Source of the DNA: a virus
IMG/VR virus record: IMGVR_UViG_3300005288_000006
Span: 1-48,477 of that record
Strand: one strand, 5' to 3'
Length of the DNA stretch: 48,477 nucleotides
Made by a program: the position numbers and the translations under genes. This document shows, piece by piece, positions 20,277 to 27,395 of the stretch. Position 1 is the first letter of the stretch. Every line of letters starts with the position of its first letter. The notes under the pieces are model-generated. The model was not told where the DNA came from. It saw nothing but the letters and a program-made list of their open reading frames with translations, and ran no database searches.

Positions 20277-21016
20277 CCATCCTAGACCCAGGTCACGGCA
20301 AACCGAAACCGGCCCCACAAGTTCAAGCGGACTGGAATGCCTCAACAGGCCCGGCGGCCATCCTGAATAAACCCTCGACGATGCCGCCCGCCCCACACCC
20401 GCACCAATGGTCGGCGTTGAGCAGCACTCCTACAACTCTAGCCGGATACGGCATTACTGACGCCGCCAGTTCAAGCCAGCTCGGGGCAAAATTCAACACG
20501 CCTACAGGCTCAACAGGGCAATACCTGCGCGGTGATGGTTCGCCGGCTGCTTTCCCGAGCACCATGCCCCCATCCGCCCATACACAGCCGTGGAGCACGA
20601 TCACCGCGACGCCTACGACCTTGGCCGGCTACGGCATTACCGATGCAGCCACCTCGGCGCAATTGGGCGGCAAATTCAACACACCTACCGGAACGGCGCA
20701 ACAATACGTCAGGGGTGATGGCAGCCTGGGCACCTTCCCGGCAGCTCGACGGATTGAGGCCTATGCTGGCACCACAAACGCCCAAGGACAGATTAGCGTC
20801 ACCTATCCGACGGCCTTCGCGGCGGTTCCTCTCGTTCAACCTCCAGCACCTGCCGCCGCAAATCAGGTGTGGACAACAGTTAGTAGCACAACCACCGGCT
20901 TTACGCTTCAGCTCAATCAGCGCAACACCGTCACACTGCTATCGATCGAGGTTCTGCTCGGCGCTACTGTCCCGGTGGTAGGCACCGCGGCGACCGTATT
21001 GGTGGTAGCTCAGTAA
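20273..21016 (+). CDS. Tail-fibre-like protein with two tandem 61-residue repeats
   Basis: A 247-aa protein. Residues 35-95 and 96-156 are tandem repeats, each with STPTTLAGYGITDA or TATPTTLAGYGITDA, then QLGxKFNTPTG and YxRGDGS. The LAGYGITDA motif is common in trimeric phage tail fibres. The C-terminal 90 residues form a beta-rich tip (TYPTAFAAVPLVQPPAPA...). It likely contributes to receptor binding. It lies on the plus strand inside early minus-strand genes, far from the main tail block, and its end overlaps the opposing gene (20964) by 53 bases. Confidence 0.78.
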   Translation: MTILDPGHGKPKPAPQVQADWNASTGPAAILNKPSTMPPAPHPHQWSALSSTPTTLAGYGITDAASSSQLGAKFNTPTGSTGQYLRGDGSPAAFPSTMPPSAHTQPWSTITATPTTLAGYGITDAATSAQLGGKFNTPTGTAQQYVRGDGSLGTFPAARRIEAYAGTTNAQGQISVTYPTAFAAVPLVQPPAPAAANQVWTTVSSTTTGFTLQLNQRNTVTLLSIEVLLGATVPVVGTAATVLVVAQ

Positions 21017-21371
21017 GCTCGTCACCCGGCGCCGGCTCATCGCCAAGGAGGGCGAAATAGTGGTTTAGGCTATCGGTCGCGATAGTGACCGTCACTCGTG
21101 TGAGTGCATCAAATAGCTGACGGTCACCAGCAGCTAACAAGGCATCAAGCCTGCGAATCTGCAGGTCGAGGAGCTCGCGCGGATCCTCAAACCCACCGGC
21201 AGCGCACACCCTATCGAGCGCCGCTTTGATACCCGGCGGCAACGGAAGCACCAGGGTCGGATCGGCCTTGGCGCGGCTCGCCTGCTTGCACAGCTTATTG
21301 TTGTGGCGCTTGAGGTCGGCCGGCATGCCGTCGAAGGGCTCGCCGTTGCGGTCGCGTAATATGGTCGTCAT
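20964..21371 (-). CDS. Hypothetical protein (135 aa)
   Basis: Starts MTTILRDRNGEPFDGMPADL, with GAGG 5 bases before the ATG. The N-terminal part is basic (KRHNNKLCKQASRAKAD), the middle is helical (KAALDRVCAAGGFEDPRELL) and the rest acidic. No family recognised. Last gene in the operon from the promoter at 22690; its 3' end is antisense to the fibre gene end. Confidence 0.68.
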   Translation of the reverse strand: MTTILRDRNGEPFDGMPADLKRHNNKLCKQASRAKADPTLVLPLPPGIKAALDRVCAAGGFEDPRELLDLQIRRLDALLAAGDRQLFDALTRVTVTIATDSLNHYFALLGDEPAPGDELTELPPIRSPRCLPPGQ

Positions 21372-21378
21372 AGGCACC

Positions 21379-22221
21379 TCAAAAACCGCAGATAGAAAGA
21401 ACGCGCTCGTCAATCAAGGCAGCATATTCAGGGTTTAATTCACAAATAACGGCGTTTCGTCCATTTTTCATGGCGACGCCGGCAGTCGTGCCGCTCCCTC
21501 CGAAAGGGTCGAGGACGGTCCCCCCTTCCGGGCAACCCGCCAGGATACAGGGTTCGATCAGTTCGGCCGGAAAAGTGGCAAAATGGGCACCTGGGAACCG
21601 CCGAGTTTGGACCGTCCAGACACTGCGTTTACGACGCAATTCGCCATTTTCTCCCACCTCCCTGATCGGCTCATGATCAAACCAGTAATGTGACTTCTTT
21701 GTCAGGAGAAAAATGTGTTCGTGAGACCGAGTACAACGGTCAGTAACTTTTTCAGGTGTCGGATTTGGCTTGTTCCAAATAATTTCTTGACGAATTAGCC
21801 AACCGTTTGCCCTTAGAGCGAAAGCCAGCATCCACGGGATACCGATAAGCTCCTTTTCCCGAATACCCTCGAGCTTTGTCGCCCTCCGGAGGCACCCTAC
21901 CGCCTTATCTGGTTTGCCGAATTGTTGACCAGAATGAAAAGTTTGCCCGGGCATCCCCCCGTTATGCCCGGTACGGTGGTTGTAATAGCTGTCTCCCATA
22001 TTCAGCCAAAGCGTCCCGTCGTCTCGCAGAACGCGGCGTACCTGATTAAAAACTTCAACCATACCGCCCACATATTCTTCCGGTGTAGCCTCTAGGCCCA
22101 ATTGGCCGTCGACGCCGTAGTCCCGCAAGCCAAAATATGGCGGACTTGTTACGCAACAGTGCACCGACTGATCGGGCATTTTTCGCATTGATTCCAGGCA
22201 ATCGCCTACGTGCACAATCAT
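21379..22221 (-). CDS. DNA methyltransferase (N4-cytosine/N6-adenine, beta-type order)
   Basis: A 280-aa enzyme. Catalytic motif IV TSPPYFGLRDYG is near the start (residues 25-29 TSPPY) and the SAM-binding motif I DPFGGSGTT near the end (238-246), the circular order of beta-class amino-methyltransferases. Other recognisable parts are LWLNMGDSYYN and EIIWNKPNPTP. ATG at 22221 is supported by the ATGA overlap with the small gene before it. With no restriction partner nearby, it likely modifies phage DNA against host restriction. Target sequence unknown. Confidence 0.9.
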   Translation of the reverse strand: MIVHVGDCLESMRKMPDQSVHCCVTSPPYFGLRDYGVDGQLGLEATPEEYVGGMVEVFNQVRRVLRDDGTLWLNMGDSYYNHRTGHNGGMPGQTFHSGQQFGKPDKAVGCLRRATKLEGIREKELIGIPWMLAFALRANGWLIRQEIIWNKPNPTPEKVTDRCTRSHEHIFLLTKKSHYWFDHEPIREVGENGELRRKRSVWTVQTRRFPGAHFATFPAELIEPCILAGCPEGGTVLDPFGGSGTTAGVAMKNGRNAVICELNPEYAALIDERVLSICGF

Positions 22222-22361
22222 ACCAAATGCCATCCGTTGCAATGGTGGCAGGGCTCAACCAGGCGCCCGGCCCGTACGCCGGCAGCGCGAGCGGACTCAG
22301 CGGTCGAGAAGCGTTTTCGCGGGGCGCAGAGTGGTGTAACGGCGTGACGTACGAGGCTCAT
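22218..22361 (-). CDS. Small zinc-finger-like protein (47 aa)
   Basis: Starts MSLVRHAVTPLCAPRKRFST and ends EPCHHCNGWHLV, the CxxCxxWH ending typical of very short phage proteins thought to bind zinc and nucleic acid. Both ends overlap neighbours by ATGA. Function unknown. Confidence 0.66.
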   Translation of the reverse strand: MSLVRHAVTPLCAPRKRFSTAESARAAGVRAGRLVEPCHHCNGWHLV

Positions 22362-22651
22362 TGCACACGCTCGGCTTGACGCACTTGCGCCGGTTGCTCG
22401 TCGCCTTTGAGTGGCATGAGGTTGCGCTCAAGCGCCCCATAACCTACAGGAAAAAACTGATTCGGTTCGACTTCCCAGCCTCGAATGCAATTTAGTTCGT
22501 CAGCGTCCGCTACGCGATAATACCTCGAGCTACCTTCCAAGGGTGCCACTAGGTGTAGTGTTTTCAAGGTAACCACTGAGCCTACACACTCAGGACACGT
22601 CAGCGAGCTGATTACCAGCGCCAAATCACCCGGTTTAAATTCGTGTGCCAT
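22358..22651 (-). CDS. Hypothetical protein with SH3-like N terminus (97 aa)
   Basis: Starts MAHEFKPGDLALVISSLTCP. The order of FKPGDLALVI, CVGSVVTLKTL and YYRVADADEL resembles small beta-barrel (SH3/KOW-like) phage proteins. It has two Cys four residues apart (CPEC). It is the first gene behind the promoter at 22690, and its ribosome site (AGAGGA) lies in the second arm of the leader hairpin at 22660-22689. Confidence 0.72.
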   Translation of the reverse strand: MAHEFKPGDLALVISSLTCPECVGSVVTLKTLHLVAPLEGSSRYYRVADADELNCIRGWEVEPNQFFPVGYGALERNLMPLKGDEQPAQVRQAERVQ

Positions 22652-22659
22652 AAATAAAA

Positions 22660-22689
22660 ATCCTCTGTAGGAGTGAACTTACAGAGGAT
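22660..22689 (-). promoter_or_regulatory. Leader hairpin covering the ribosome site
   Basis: Perfect 10-base arms ATCCTCTGTA and TACAGAGGAT around a 10-base loop, followed in the minus-strand RNA by UUUUUAUUUAUG. The second arm includes AGAGGA, the likely Shine-Dalgarno of gene 22358-22651. It could block translation, stabilise the 5' end, or act as an attenuator because it is followed by U residues. Confidence 0.65.
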
Positions 22690-22718
22690 AGGCTATTCGT
22701 CTTTGTGTTGTGCGTCAA
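22690..22718 (-). promoter_or_regulatory. Phage early-type promoter (repeat family)
   Basis: Minus strand TTGACG, 17-base spacer ending AAAGACGAA, TAGCCT. Transcription would begin at or just before the leader hairpin and cover 22651-20964. Confidence 0.82.
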
Positions 22719-22719
22719 G

Positions 22720-23232
22720 CTATTTTGCCGCGGCTGCCTTGATCTTTTCAGGGCTGCCATATTGCTGGCCGATCTTGAACTCTGCCGCCAGGCAGTTGTT
22801 GCCCGAGCGCTGGGCCAGGGCCACCACCTCCTGCCGCAGACCGTCGACACTGCCGAAATAATTGCGCAGGGTGCCGACGCTAAAGCCGGTCTCGGCGGCC
22901 ACCTTTGGCAGCGACAGGGAGTACAGCCCATCGGCGACTGCCTTGCGGTAGGCGGTCTGCACAATATCCGCGCGGTCGTGTTTCTTCCACAGGTTGGAGA
23001 GCGTGGGCACCCGCTCACCTGGCACCAGGGCCAGCCGGTCTTTAGCCTCGACGATTTGATCGATCAGCTCGGCCATCTTGCCCTCGTTGATCAGCCAATT
23101 GGTGGTGCGCGCCACGTCCTTACCCCAATCCGGCTGGGCGGCGAGCTCTTCGGCTACAAGCTTTCGGGTAATATTGCGATACCCGACTCGTCGGGCGACC
23201 GCTACAGCGGCATTGAATACTTCGGTCGTCAT
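22720..23232 (-). CDS. DNA-binding protein with two TetR-like HTH units
   Basis: A 170-aa protein. The second half has a TetR-type helix-turn-helix: KVAAETGFSVGTLRNYFGSV, preceded by the helix AYRKAVADGLYSLSL. The first half repeats the plan: VFNAAVAVARRVGYRNITRK then LVAEELA. There is no room for the usual TetR ligand domain (family length about 200). It is probably a DNA-binding regulator or origin/chromosome-binding protein with paired binding domains. It has its own promoter (23264-23292). The tandem arrangement is inferred by eye. Confidence 0.65.
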   Translation of the reverse strand: MTTEVFNAAVAVARRVGYRNITRKLVAEELAAQPDWGKDVARTTNWLINEGKMAELIDQIVEAKDRLALVPGERVPTLSNLWKKHDRADIVQTAYRKAVADGLYSLSLPKVAAETGFSVGTLRNYFGSVDGLRQEVVALAQRSGNNCLAAEFKIGQQYGSPEKIKAAAAK

Positions 23233-23263
23233 GATAGAGACTCGCTATTGCTCATTTGGCGCA

Positions 23264-23292
23264 AGACTATTCCTTTATGCGTCAGGGTTCAA
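23264..23292 (-). promoter_or_regulatory. Phage early-type promoter (divergent -35)
   Basis: Minus strand TTGAAC, 17-base spacer ending ATAAAGGAA, TAGTCT. The -35 region overlaps the last codons of gene 23282-23476. Drives the double-HTH gene. Confidence 0.68.
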
Positions 23293-23476
23293 GCCTTAAT
23301 ACAAAATCACTCACGGCGAAATCCGCGTAGGTGATCAGCCTGGGATGCCAACTCAGCCAGTCATCACCGAACATCTCGACAGCGGCCTCCAGGTCCGGCA
23401 AGCCGCAATCTTCGCTCGGCGCCGTAGGCAACTTGGCCGGGTGCGCTCGGTCGTATGGCGTCACGTAGACGGTCAT
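23282..23476 (-). CDS. Small hypothetical acidic protein (64 aa)
   Basis: Starts MTVYVTPYDRAHPAKLPTAP and contains DLEAAVEMFGDDWLSWHPRL. It overlaps the preceding stop (ATGA) and ends within the next promoter. No family recognised; possibly a small binding partner or inhibitor given its acidity, but this is only composition. Confidence 0.66.
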   Translation of the reverse strand: MTVYVTPYDRAHPAKLPTAPSEDCGLPDLEAAVEMFGDDWLSWHPRLITYADFAVSDFVLRLEP

Positions 23477-23691
23477 TGCTCGCGCTCCTTGAAGTGCACG
23501 GCGACGGCCTGCTGCGTGTAGAAGAGCGCGCCGCAGTTGCAACGGTGGCCGGTGGCATGCTTGAGCAGACGCGTGTAACCGAGCTTTCCGCAGAACGGAC
23601 AACTAAAACGGTCACCATAAATATGGGGCACATCACGGCGCTCGGTCTTCTTGAAGTTGCCGGCGACATCCGCCCAGGTTGGCCCCATCAT
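23473..23691 (-). CDS. Zinc-ribbon protein (72 aa)
   Basis: Starts MMGPTWADVAGNFKKTERRD; the second half holds CPFCGKLGY and CNCGALFYT about 18 residues apart, a classic two-knuckle zinc ribbon. Tight ATGA overlaps on both sides place it in the operon 24992-23282. Probably nucleic-acid binding; no closer family. Confidence 0.72.
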   Translation of the reverse strand: MMGPTWADVAGNFKKTERRDVPHIYGDRFSCPFCGKLGYTRLLKHATGHRCNCGALFYTQQAVAVHFKEREQ

Positions 23692-24215
23692 AATTGCGGC
23701 GCCTGATTGGTGAGTGCCGGAAAGCGAACGCCCGCCGGTAGTTGCCCGGTGCTGAAGCCCGCAATGCCCCCGGCTGCCGCTACCATGTTGATAGCGCGTA
23801 ACTGGGCAATCTCGTGTTTGTCGTTCGGGTTATAGGCCCAGTTCGCACGCTTGCACTCGATCATGCTGAACACCGCGACTTTGACAGGCTCCAGGGTCTC
23901 GAAGTCTCGAAACCAGCCCGATTGCAGCCCTAGCAGGTCACCAGTTTTGCAGACATTGTTCAGCTGCGCCGAGTCATTCAACCAGCCGTATCGCACCGGG
24001 ACTCCGCGCTCGTCGGGCAGCGCCCCGTTGTTGTTGCGGCCGAGCAGATACCCGGCGGTCGGCGCGGCCAGGCGGATCGCCGATTGTACATACGCCTCAT
24101 TCTTACCGGTCAGCTCGACCGGCGTGTCGGGCGTGAAGCCGAACAGCTGAATGAATTCGGCCCGGGCATGGTCGCTGACGTCGTGACGGTTAAACCAGTC
24201 GTGTAATTGGCTCAT
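23688..24215 (-). CDS. VRR-NUC-like nuclease
   Basis: A 175-aa protein. The segment VFSMIECKRANW followed by HEIAQLRAINMVAAAGGIAG matches the PD-(D/E)XK type VRR-NUC core (E-C-K, then a Q-containing helix and a G-rich strand), which in other phages acts as a structure-specific or junction nuclease. The N-terminal region (MSQLHDWFNRHDVSDHARAE) is helical, and GRNNNGAL / RYGWLNDSAQLN form the strand part with a candidate Asp. Likely functions in phage recombination or replication-fork processing. Family call by motif only. Confidence 0.65.
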   Translation of the reverse strand: MSQLHDWFNRHDVSDHARAEFIQLFGFTPDTPVELTGKNEAYVQSAIRLAAPTAGYLLGRNNNGALPDERGVPVRYGWLNDSAQLNNVCKTGDLLGLQSGWFRDFETLEPVKVAVFSMIECKRANWAYNPNDKHEIAQLRAINMVAAAGGIAGFSTGQLPAGVRFPALTNQAPQL

Positions 24216-24370
24216 TTTGCTCTATCTCCACGGTTGGACGATATGAGCCGGCGCTGTCCAGGTTTCAGGCGCCAGCGTGTGTATTTGTTGCAATCCGGGC
24301 AGTAAACAACCTGACGCGTACTGAGACGGACAACGTCAGGGTTTCCGCACTTGTAGCAGGGCGGGGTCAT
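24212..24370 (-). CDS. Small zinc-ribbon protein (52 aa)
   Basis: Starts MTPPCYKCGNPDVVRLSTRQ and has a second knuckle CPDCNKYTRW, giving a CxxC...CxxC ribbon, then a basic tail (KPGQRRLISSNRGDR). ATG at 24370 overlaps the upstream stop (ATGA). Likely a nucleic-acid-binding protein of unknown role. Confidence 0.7.
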   Translation of the reverse strand: MTPPCYKCGNPDVVRLSTRQVVYCPDCNKYTRWRLKPGQRRLISSNRGDRAK

Positions 24371-24588
24371 AACAAGCGCCCCCGGTTTTCTGAAAGGTAT
24401 TTCGCCGCTCCTCGAGCGTTGCCCAAGTAGTCCCAAGGACAATGGTAGGCGTCCTCCCACTTACCACTTAAAGTCAGCACCTCGACGGCGTAGCTGCGGT
24501 GTTTTGGCCACCGCTCAGGTTTGTGACGCACAACGCGAACCCCGTTCGCGTATTCGCTATAGACCTTGTCGGCAGCCGCCGCGGTCAT
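24367..24588 (-). CDS. Hypothetical protein (73 aa)
   Basis: Starts MTAAAADKVYSEYANGVRVV, then HKPERWPKHRSYAVEVLTLS and a helical end with GNARGAAKYLSENRG. The mix of a beta hairpin with aromatic and basic residues could suit RNA or DNA binding. No family recognised. Coupled by ATGA on both sides. Confidence 0.7.
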   Translation of the reverse strand: MTAAAADKVYSEYANGVRVVRHKPERWPKHRSYAVEVLTLSGKWEDAYHCPWDYLGNARGAAKYLSENRGRLL

Positions 24589-24992
24589 TTGCCCGCTACC
24601 CCTGCATCATTCTTATCAAAATGAGAGTAGATCAGACTGACAGCGAGCCGAGTCCACAACGAAGTGAGCAGGTAGGCCCCAGCAGTTACAGCAAACCCGG
24701 TGAAAGCTGCCAGCACTACGGTAATCAGTAAAGACGACCAGCTGATCGCTTTAGCGAAAGCCCCCGGACGGTCTTTAAACCAAGCCGCCTTGCTTTCCTG
24801 CCAGCAATCATCGGTAGGTTTCATAAGGAGTACAGCGGTCATAGCAACTGTCGTGGTAAACCCGACTGCCAGCAGCACAGCCCACATCAGAACCGCGGCT
24901 ACGCGTGCCAGGTCGGCGCTCTGCATATAGGCGGCGCCACCGAGAATTGCGGGAACGCCGAACCAGATCCAAAAACGATTAAATGCTTTCAC
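24585..24992 (-). CDS. Multi-span membrane protein (135 aa)
   Basis: GTG start with GGAG 8 bases upstream. Four hydrophobic segments are visible: FWIWFGVPAILGGAAYM, VAAVLMWAVLLAVGFTTTVA, AISWSSLLITVVLAAFTGFA and the helix around AGAYLLTSLWTRLAVSLIYS. Expressed early from the promoter at 25022, so not an obvious holin. A role in altering the host membrane or blocking superinfection is possible (inference). Confidence 0.72.
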   Translation of the reverse strand: MKAFNRFWIWFGVPAILGGAAYMQSADLARVAAVLMWAVLLAVGFTTTVAMTAVLLMKPTDDCWQESKAAWFKDRPGAFAKAISWSSLLITVVLAAFTGFAVTAGAYLLTSLWTRLAVSLIYSHFDKNDAGVAGK

Positions 24993-25003
24993 TGTTGTTG
25001 CTC

Positions 25004-26956
25004 CTATTGATTTGAAGCCTGATCGTATTCGGCTATGTCGATGCCGTCAAGCAATAATTTCTCGGCGATGCGCAGCCGCAGGACTTCGGCGTCTGCACGC
25101 TTCAAAGCCTGAGCGCTGACCACGTCCACGCCGAACAGGTGGAAGAACCGCCGCTGCATCATCGAGTCGGTGTCCCCCTGGTGCTTGCGCCAACCGCCCC
25201 AAAAGCCCATCACCCGGCGCAGTTCGGCAATCTCGGCCAGTTTCTCGCCATGCTGGCTCATCAGCTTGGAGATGCCGATATTGGGCGTGCGCACCTGCAG
25301 CAGGTACTGGTTGTATTGCTCCAAAGGCAGCAGCTCTTTGCGCACCGTGGCGTAAAGCTCTTCCAACTTCTCTGGCGTTAGCAGCTCGAGGTCGCCCTCG
25401 ACGTGCTCGGGATCGGTCCGGGTTTGGGGTTCCGGGAAAAACCCGCAGTGGGGACAGGCTTTATAGATCCGCTCGTAGGGCTGCGCGCAGGGCAGCGGGA
25501 TCTCGGTCAGGTGTCCGGCGGCCAGCATCGCGTTATTGGTCCAGCCCACATCACGGAATGCAGACCAGGTAGGGCCGGCGGCGTTGGCCAGGCGCAGACC
25601 AGGGTTTGCGCACACGCGGTAGGGCACTGTTTCACCGGCAACTGAGCGGCGGCTTGATCGGCCCAGTTGCCATACGCGGTGCGGCGCTTCTGGCGGCCCA
25701 TTGAACCGAATAATGTTCGAACCATGGTCGATGAGAATGCCGAAGGGTTTAGGGCTAGCCGCGATACGCGCCCGGCGCCCGGCGCTGTCGAGAGCGTCAT
25801 AGCCGATCTTCTGCTCGTCGGTCAGCAGCAGGCGATAGAGTCGGCCGACCATCTGCATAAAGCGCGGCAGACTGGCGGTGCCGGTCCCGAGAATTACCAC
25901 CTCAAGGGCGGGGAGGTCGTTGCCCTCCCCGAAAATGCCCACGTTTACGAGCATCTTGAGCTTGCCGGTTTCGATATCCTGCCCCGCCTGATCGCGTATC
26001 TCCGGGTCCGTCTCGCCGTCGAGCGCCAGCGCCGGCACGCCGATATCTCGGAATCGCTTTGCCGTCTCCTCAGCCTTAGCACGGCTCGACACAAAGCAAA
26101 TACCTTTCTTGCCGGGTGCGTACTGCATGTATTTTTCGACGATATCGCCAACCAGGTCGGCGTCCTCCTCGGCGGCGATCAACTTGGCCTGCACGAACTC
26201 GCCCCCGGAACCGATCGCGATATTCTCGTAGGCAACTTTGCAGGGCACCGAGTAAATCTCGTACGGGCAGAGATACCCGTCCTCGAACAGCTCCAGCAGC
26301 GTCGGGCCCATCACCATGGCGTCGAACAGGCCGTCACTGTCGCGGCTCAACCCGCCACCGTCCGCCCGTGCCGGCGTGGCGGTAACGCCCAAGCCTTTTA
26401 CTTGCGGATGCGTGAAGATTTGCGCGGCCTTGGCCCACTGGTTGCCCTTGCCGTTGGGATCGCCGTCGCCTTGCTGGTGGTGGGCCTCGTCGCACACCCA
26501 TAACGTGACGCTGGCGAAGTATTTGGCATATTGCGCGGCCTGCTTGCCGGTGGGGATACGCCACAGGGTGCCCACGCTCGCCACGCTGATCGGCGCATTG
26601 GTGTTGTGGTGGCAGACGCCCTGCTTTTTAAGAATCGACTTGATGATCGTTTTGCGGTCTTTCGGGTCACAGATCAGTCGAAAGGGGATTGCGAACTCAT
26701 TCAGCGTCGCGGCGATCTGGCCCACCAGTTCTTTGCGATGGGCAAAAATACAGGCGGCGCCCTGGTGCTTGGAGATGATCGAGGCGATAAGCCGAGTCTT
26801 GCCACCACCGGTCGGGATGACACATAAAACGTTCTGATGGCCGACGTCCCACTCGAGGTAAATGCCGGTCTCGCATTTCTGTTGGTAGCCGCGAAGACTG
26901 ACGGGCGTCCGCGTCGCCCCGGCCAATAGACTGGCCTTGAAGTCGAATGCACTCAT
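25004..26956 (-). CDS. SF2 DEAD/DEAH-box helicase
   Basis: A 650-aa helicase of the SSL2/type III restriction helicase group. Motif I PTGGGKT is at residues 48-54, motif II DEAH (CDEAHH) at about 158, motif III VTATPAR, and motif VI QMVGRLYR, followed by a C-terminal zinc-like CPHCGFFPEPQ and a helical tail. Unwinds DNA during phage replication or recombination. ATG at 26956 has GGGGA 9 bases upstream; an ATG five codons earlier is possible. Divergent from the replication operon on the plus strand. Its last codons contain the next promoter. Confidence 0.9.
   Translation of the reverse strand: MSAFDFKASLLAGATRTPVSLRGYQQKCETGIYLEWDVGHQNVLCVIPTGGGKTRLIASIISKHQGAACIFAHRKELVGQIAATLNEFAIPFRLICDPKDRKTIIKSILKKQGVCHHNTNAPISVASVGTLWRIPTGKQAAQYAKYFASVTLWVCDEAHHQQGDGDPNGKGNQWAKAAQIFTHPQVKGLGVTATPARADGGGLSRDSDGLFDAMVMGPTLLELFEDGYLCPYEIYSVPCKVAYENIAIGSGGEFVQAKLIAAEEDADLVGDIVEKYMQYAPGKKGICFVSSRAKAEETAKRFRDIGVPALALDGETDPEIRDQAGQDIETGKLKMLVNVGIFGEGNDLPALEVVILGTGTASLPRFMQMVGRLYRLLLTDEQKIGYDALDSAGRRARIAASPKPFGILIDHGSNIIRFNGPPEAPHRVWQLGRSSRRSVAGETVPYRVCANPGLRLANAAGPTWSAFRDVGWTNNAMLAAGHLTEIPLPCAQPYERIYKACPHCGFFPEPQTRTDPEHVEGDLELLTPEKLEELYATVRKELLPLEQYNQYLLQVRTPNIGISKLMSQHGEKLAEIAELRRVMGFWGGWRKHQGDTDSMMQRRFFHLFGVDVVSAQALKRADAEVLRLRIAEKLLLDGIDIAEYDQASNQ
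25022..25050 (-). promoter_or_regulatory. Phage early-type promoter inside helicase 3' end
   Basis: Minus strand TTGACG, 17-base spacer ending ATAGCCGAA, TACGAT. It lies in the final codons of the helicase gene and would drive 24992-23282. Less conserved in the spacer than other members, but spacing is exact and the -10 is the best of the family. Confidence 0.6.
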
Positions 26957-26970
26957 TGAAAAATTCCCCA

Positions 26971-26999
26971 TTGACAATACCGTCAAGGATGAATACCTT
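26971..26999 (+). promoter_or_regulatory. Phage early-type promoter for replication operon
   Basis: TTGACA, 17-base spacer ending AAGGATGAA, TACCTT. It drives 27039-30084. It sits in an 82-bp divergent gap; no family promoter is visible for the helicase on the other strand. Confidence 0.75.
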
Positions 27000-27038
27000 G
27001 CAGTCCTCAGTCAAGCAAAACAACCGAGGAATCGAAGA

Positions 27039-27395
27039 ATGAAACGAATTTTAGGATTGGCGGCGCTGCTCGGCCATGCACTTGGTGCGGCGACCGGTAT
27101 TACGTCTTACGGTCTTCGCCGTCAGCGGCCCTCGGCTAACCCGTTCGCCTACCGGGGCATGGCGCCCGAAGTGGGCCGCTACTGGCATCAAGGAATTGTC
27201 AATGCTGACGCTATTCAGAAACAACTTATCGTTTCTGCGCATGCTAAACGCCAACCCCGGGCCGAAAAGCTGCAGCGCGATATGGCCGCGAGCACCAACG
27301 CAAATTGGGCTCACGGCATCGGAAAACGCGGTGTTCATCTTTCCCCGGTTCCGCAGCTGTGCGGGCGCCTCAACCCCTTCTACGTCAATAAGTGA
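27039..27395 (+). CDS. Hypothetical protein with N-terminal hydrophobic helix (118 aa)
   Basis: Starts MKRILGLAALLGHALGAATG, signal- or anchor-like, then a basic polar region (RRQRPSANPFAYRG, KRQPRAEKLQRDMAASTN). ATG at 27039 is preceded by GAGG at 8 bases; longer upstream reading would run through the promoter and is rejected. First gene of the replication operon. No family recognised. Confidence 0.72.
   Translation: MKRILGLAALLGHALGAATGITSYGLRRQRPSANPFAYRGMAPEVGRYWHQGIVNADAIQKQLIVSAHAKRQPRAEKLQRDMAASTNANWAHGIGKRGVHLSPVPQLCGRLNPFYVNK

Noticed and set aside
21060-21110. Promoter-like GTGACG...GATAGCCTA on the minus strand
   Set aside because: The spacing fits, but the -35 lacks the first T, the conserved spacer end is missing, and it lies inside gene 20964-21371; probably chance.
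26937-27038. Longer N terminus for the first replication-operon gene
   Set aside because: It would place the start upstream of the promoter at 26971; ATG at 27039 has a clear ribosome site.
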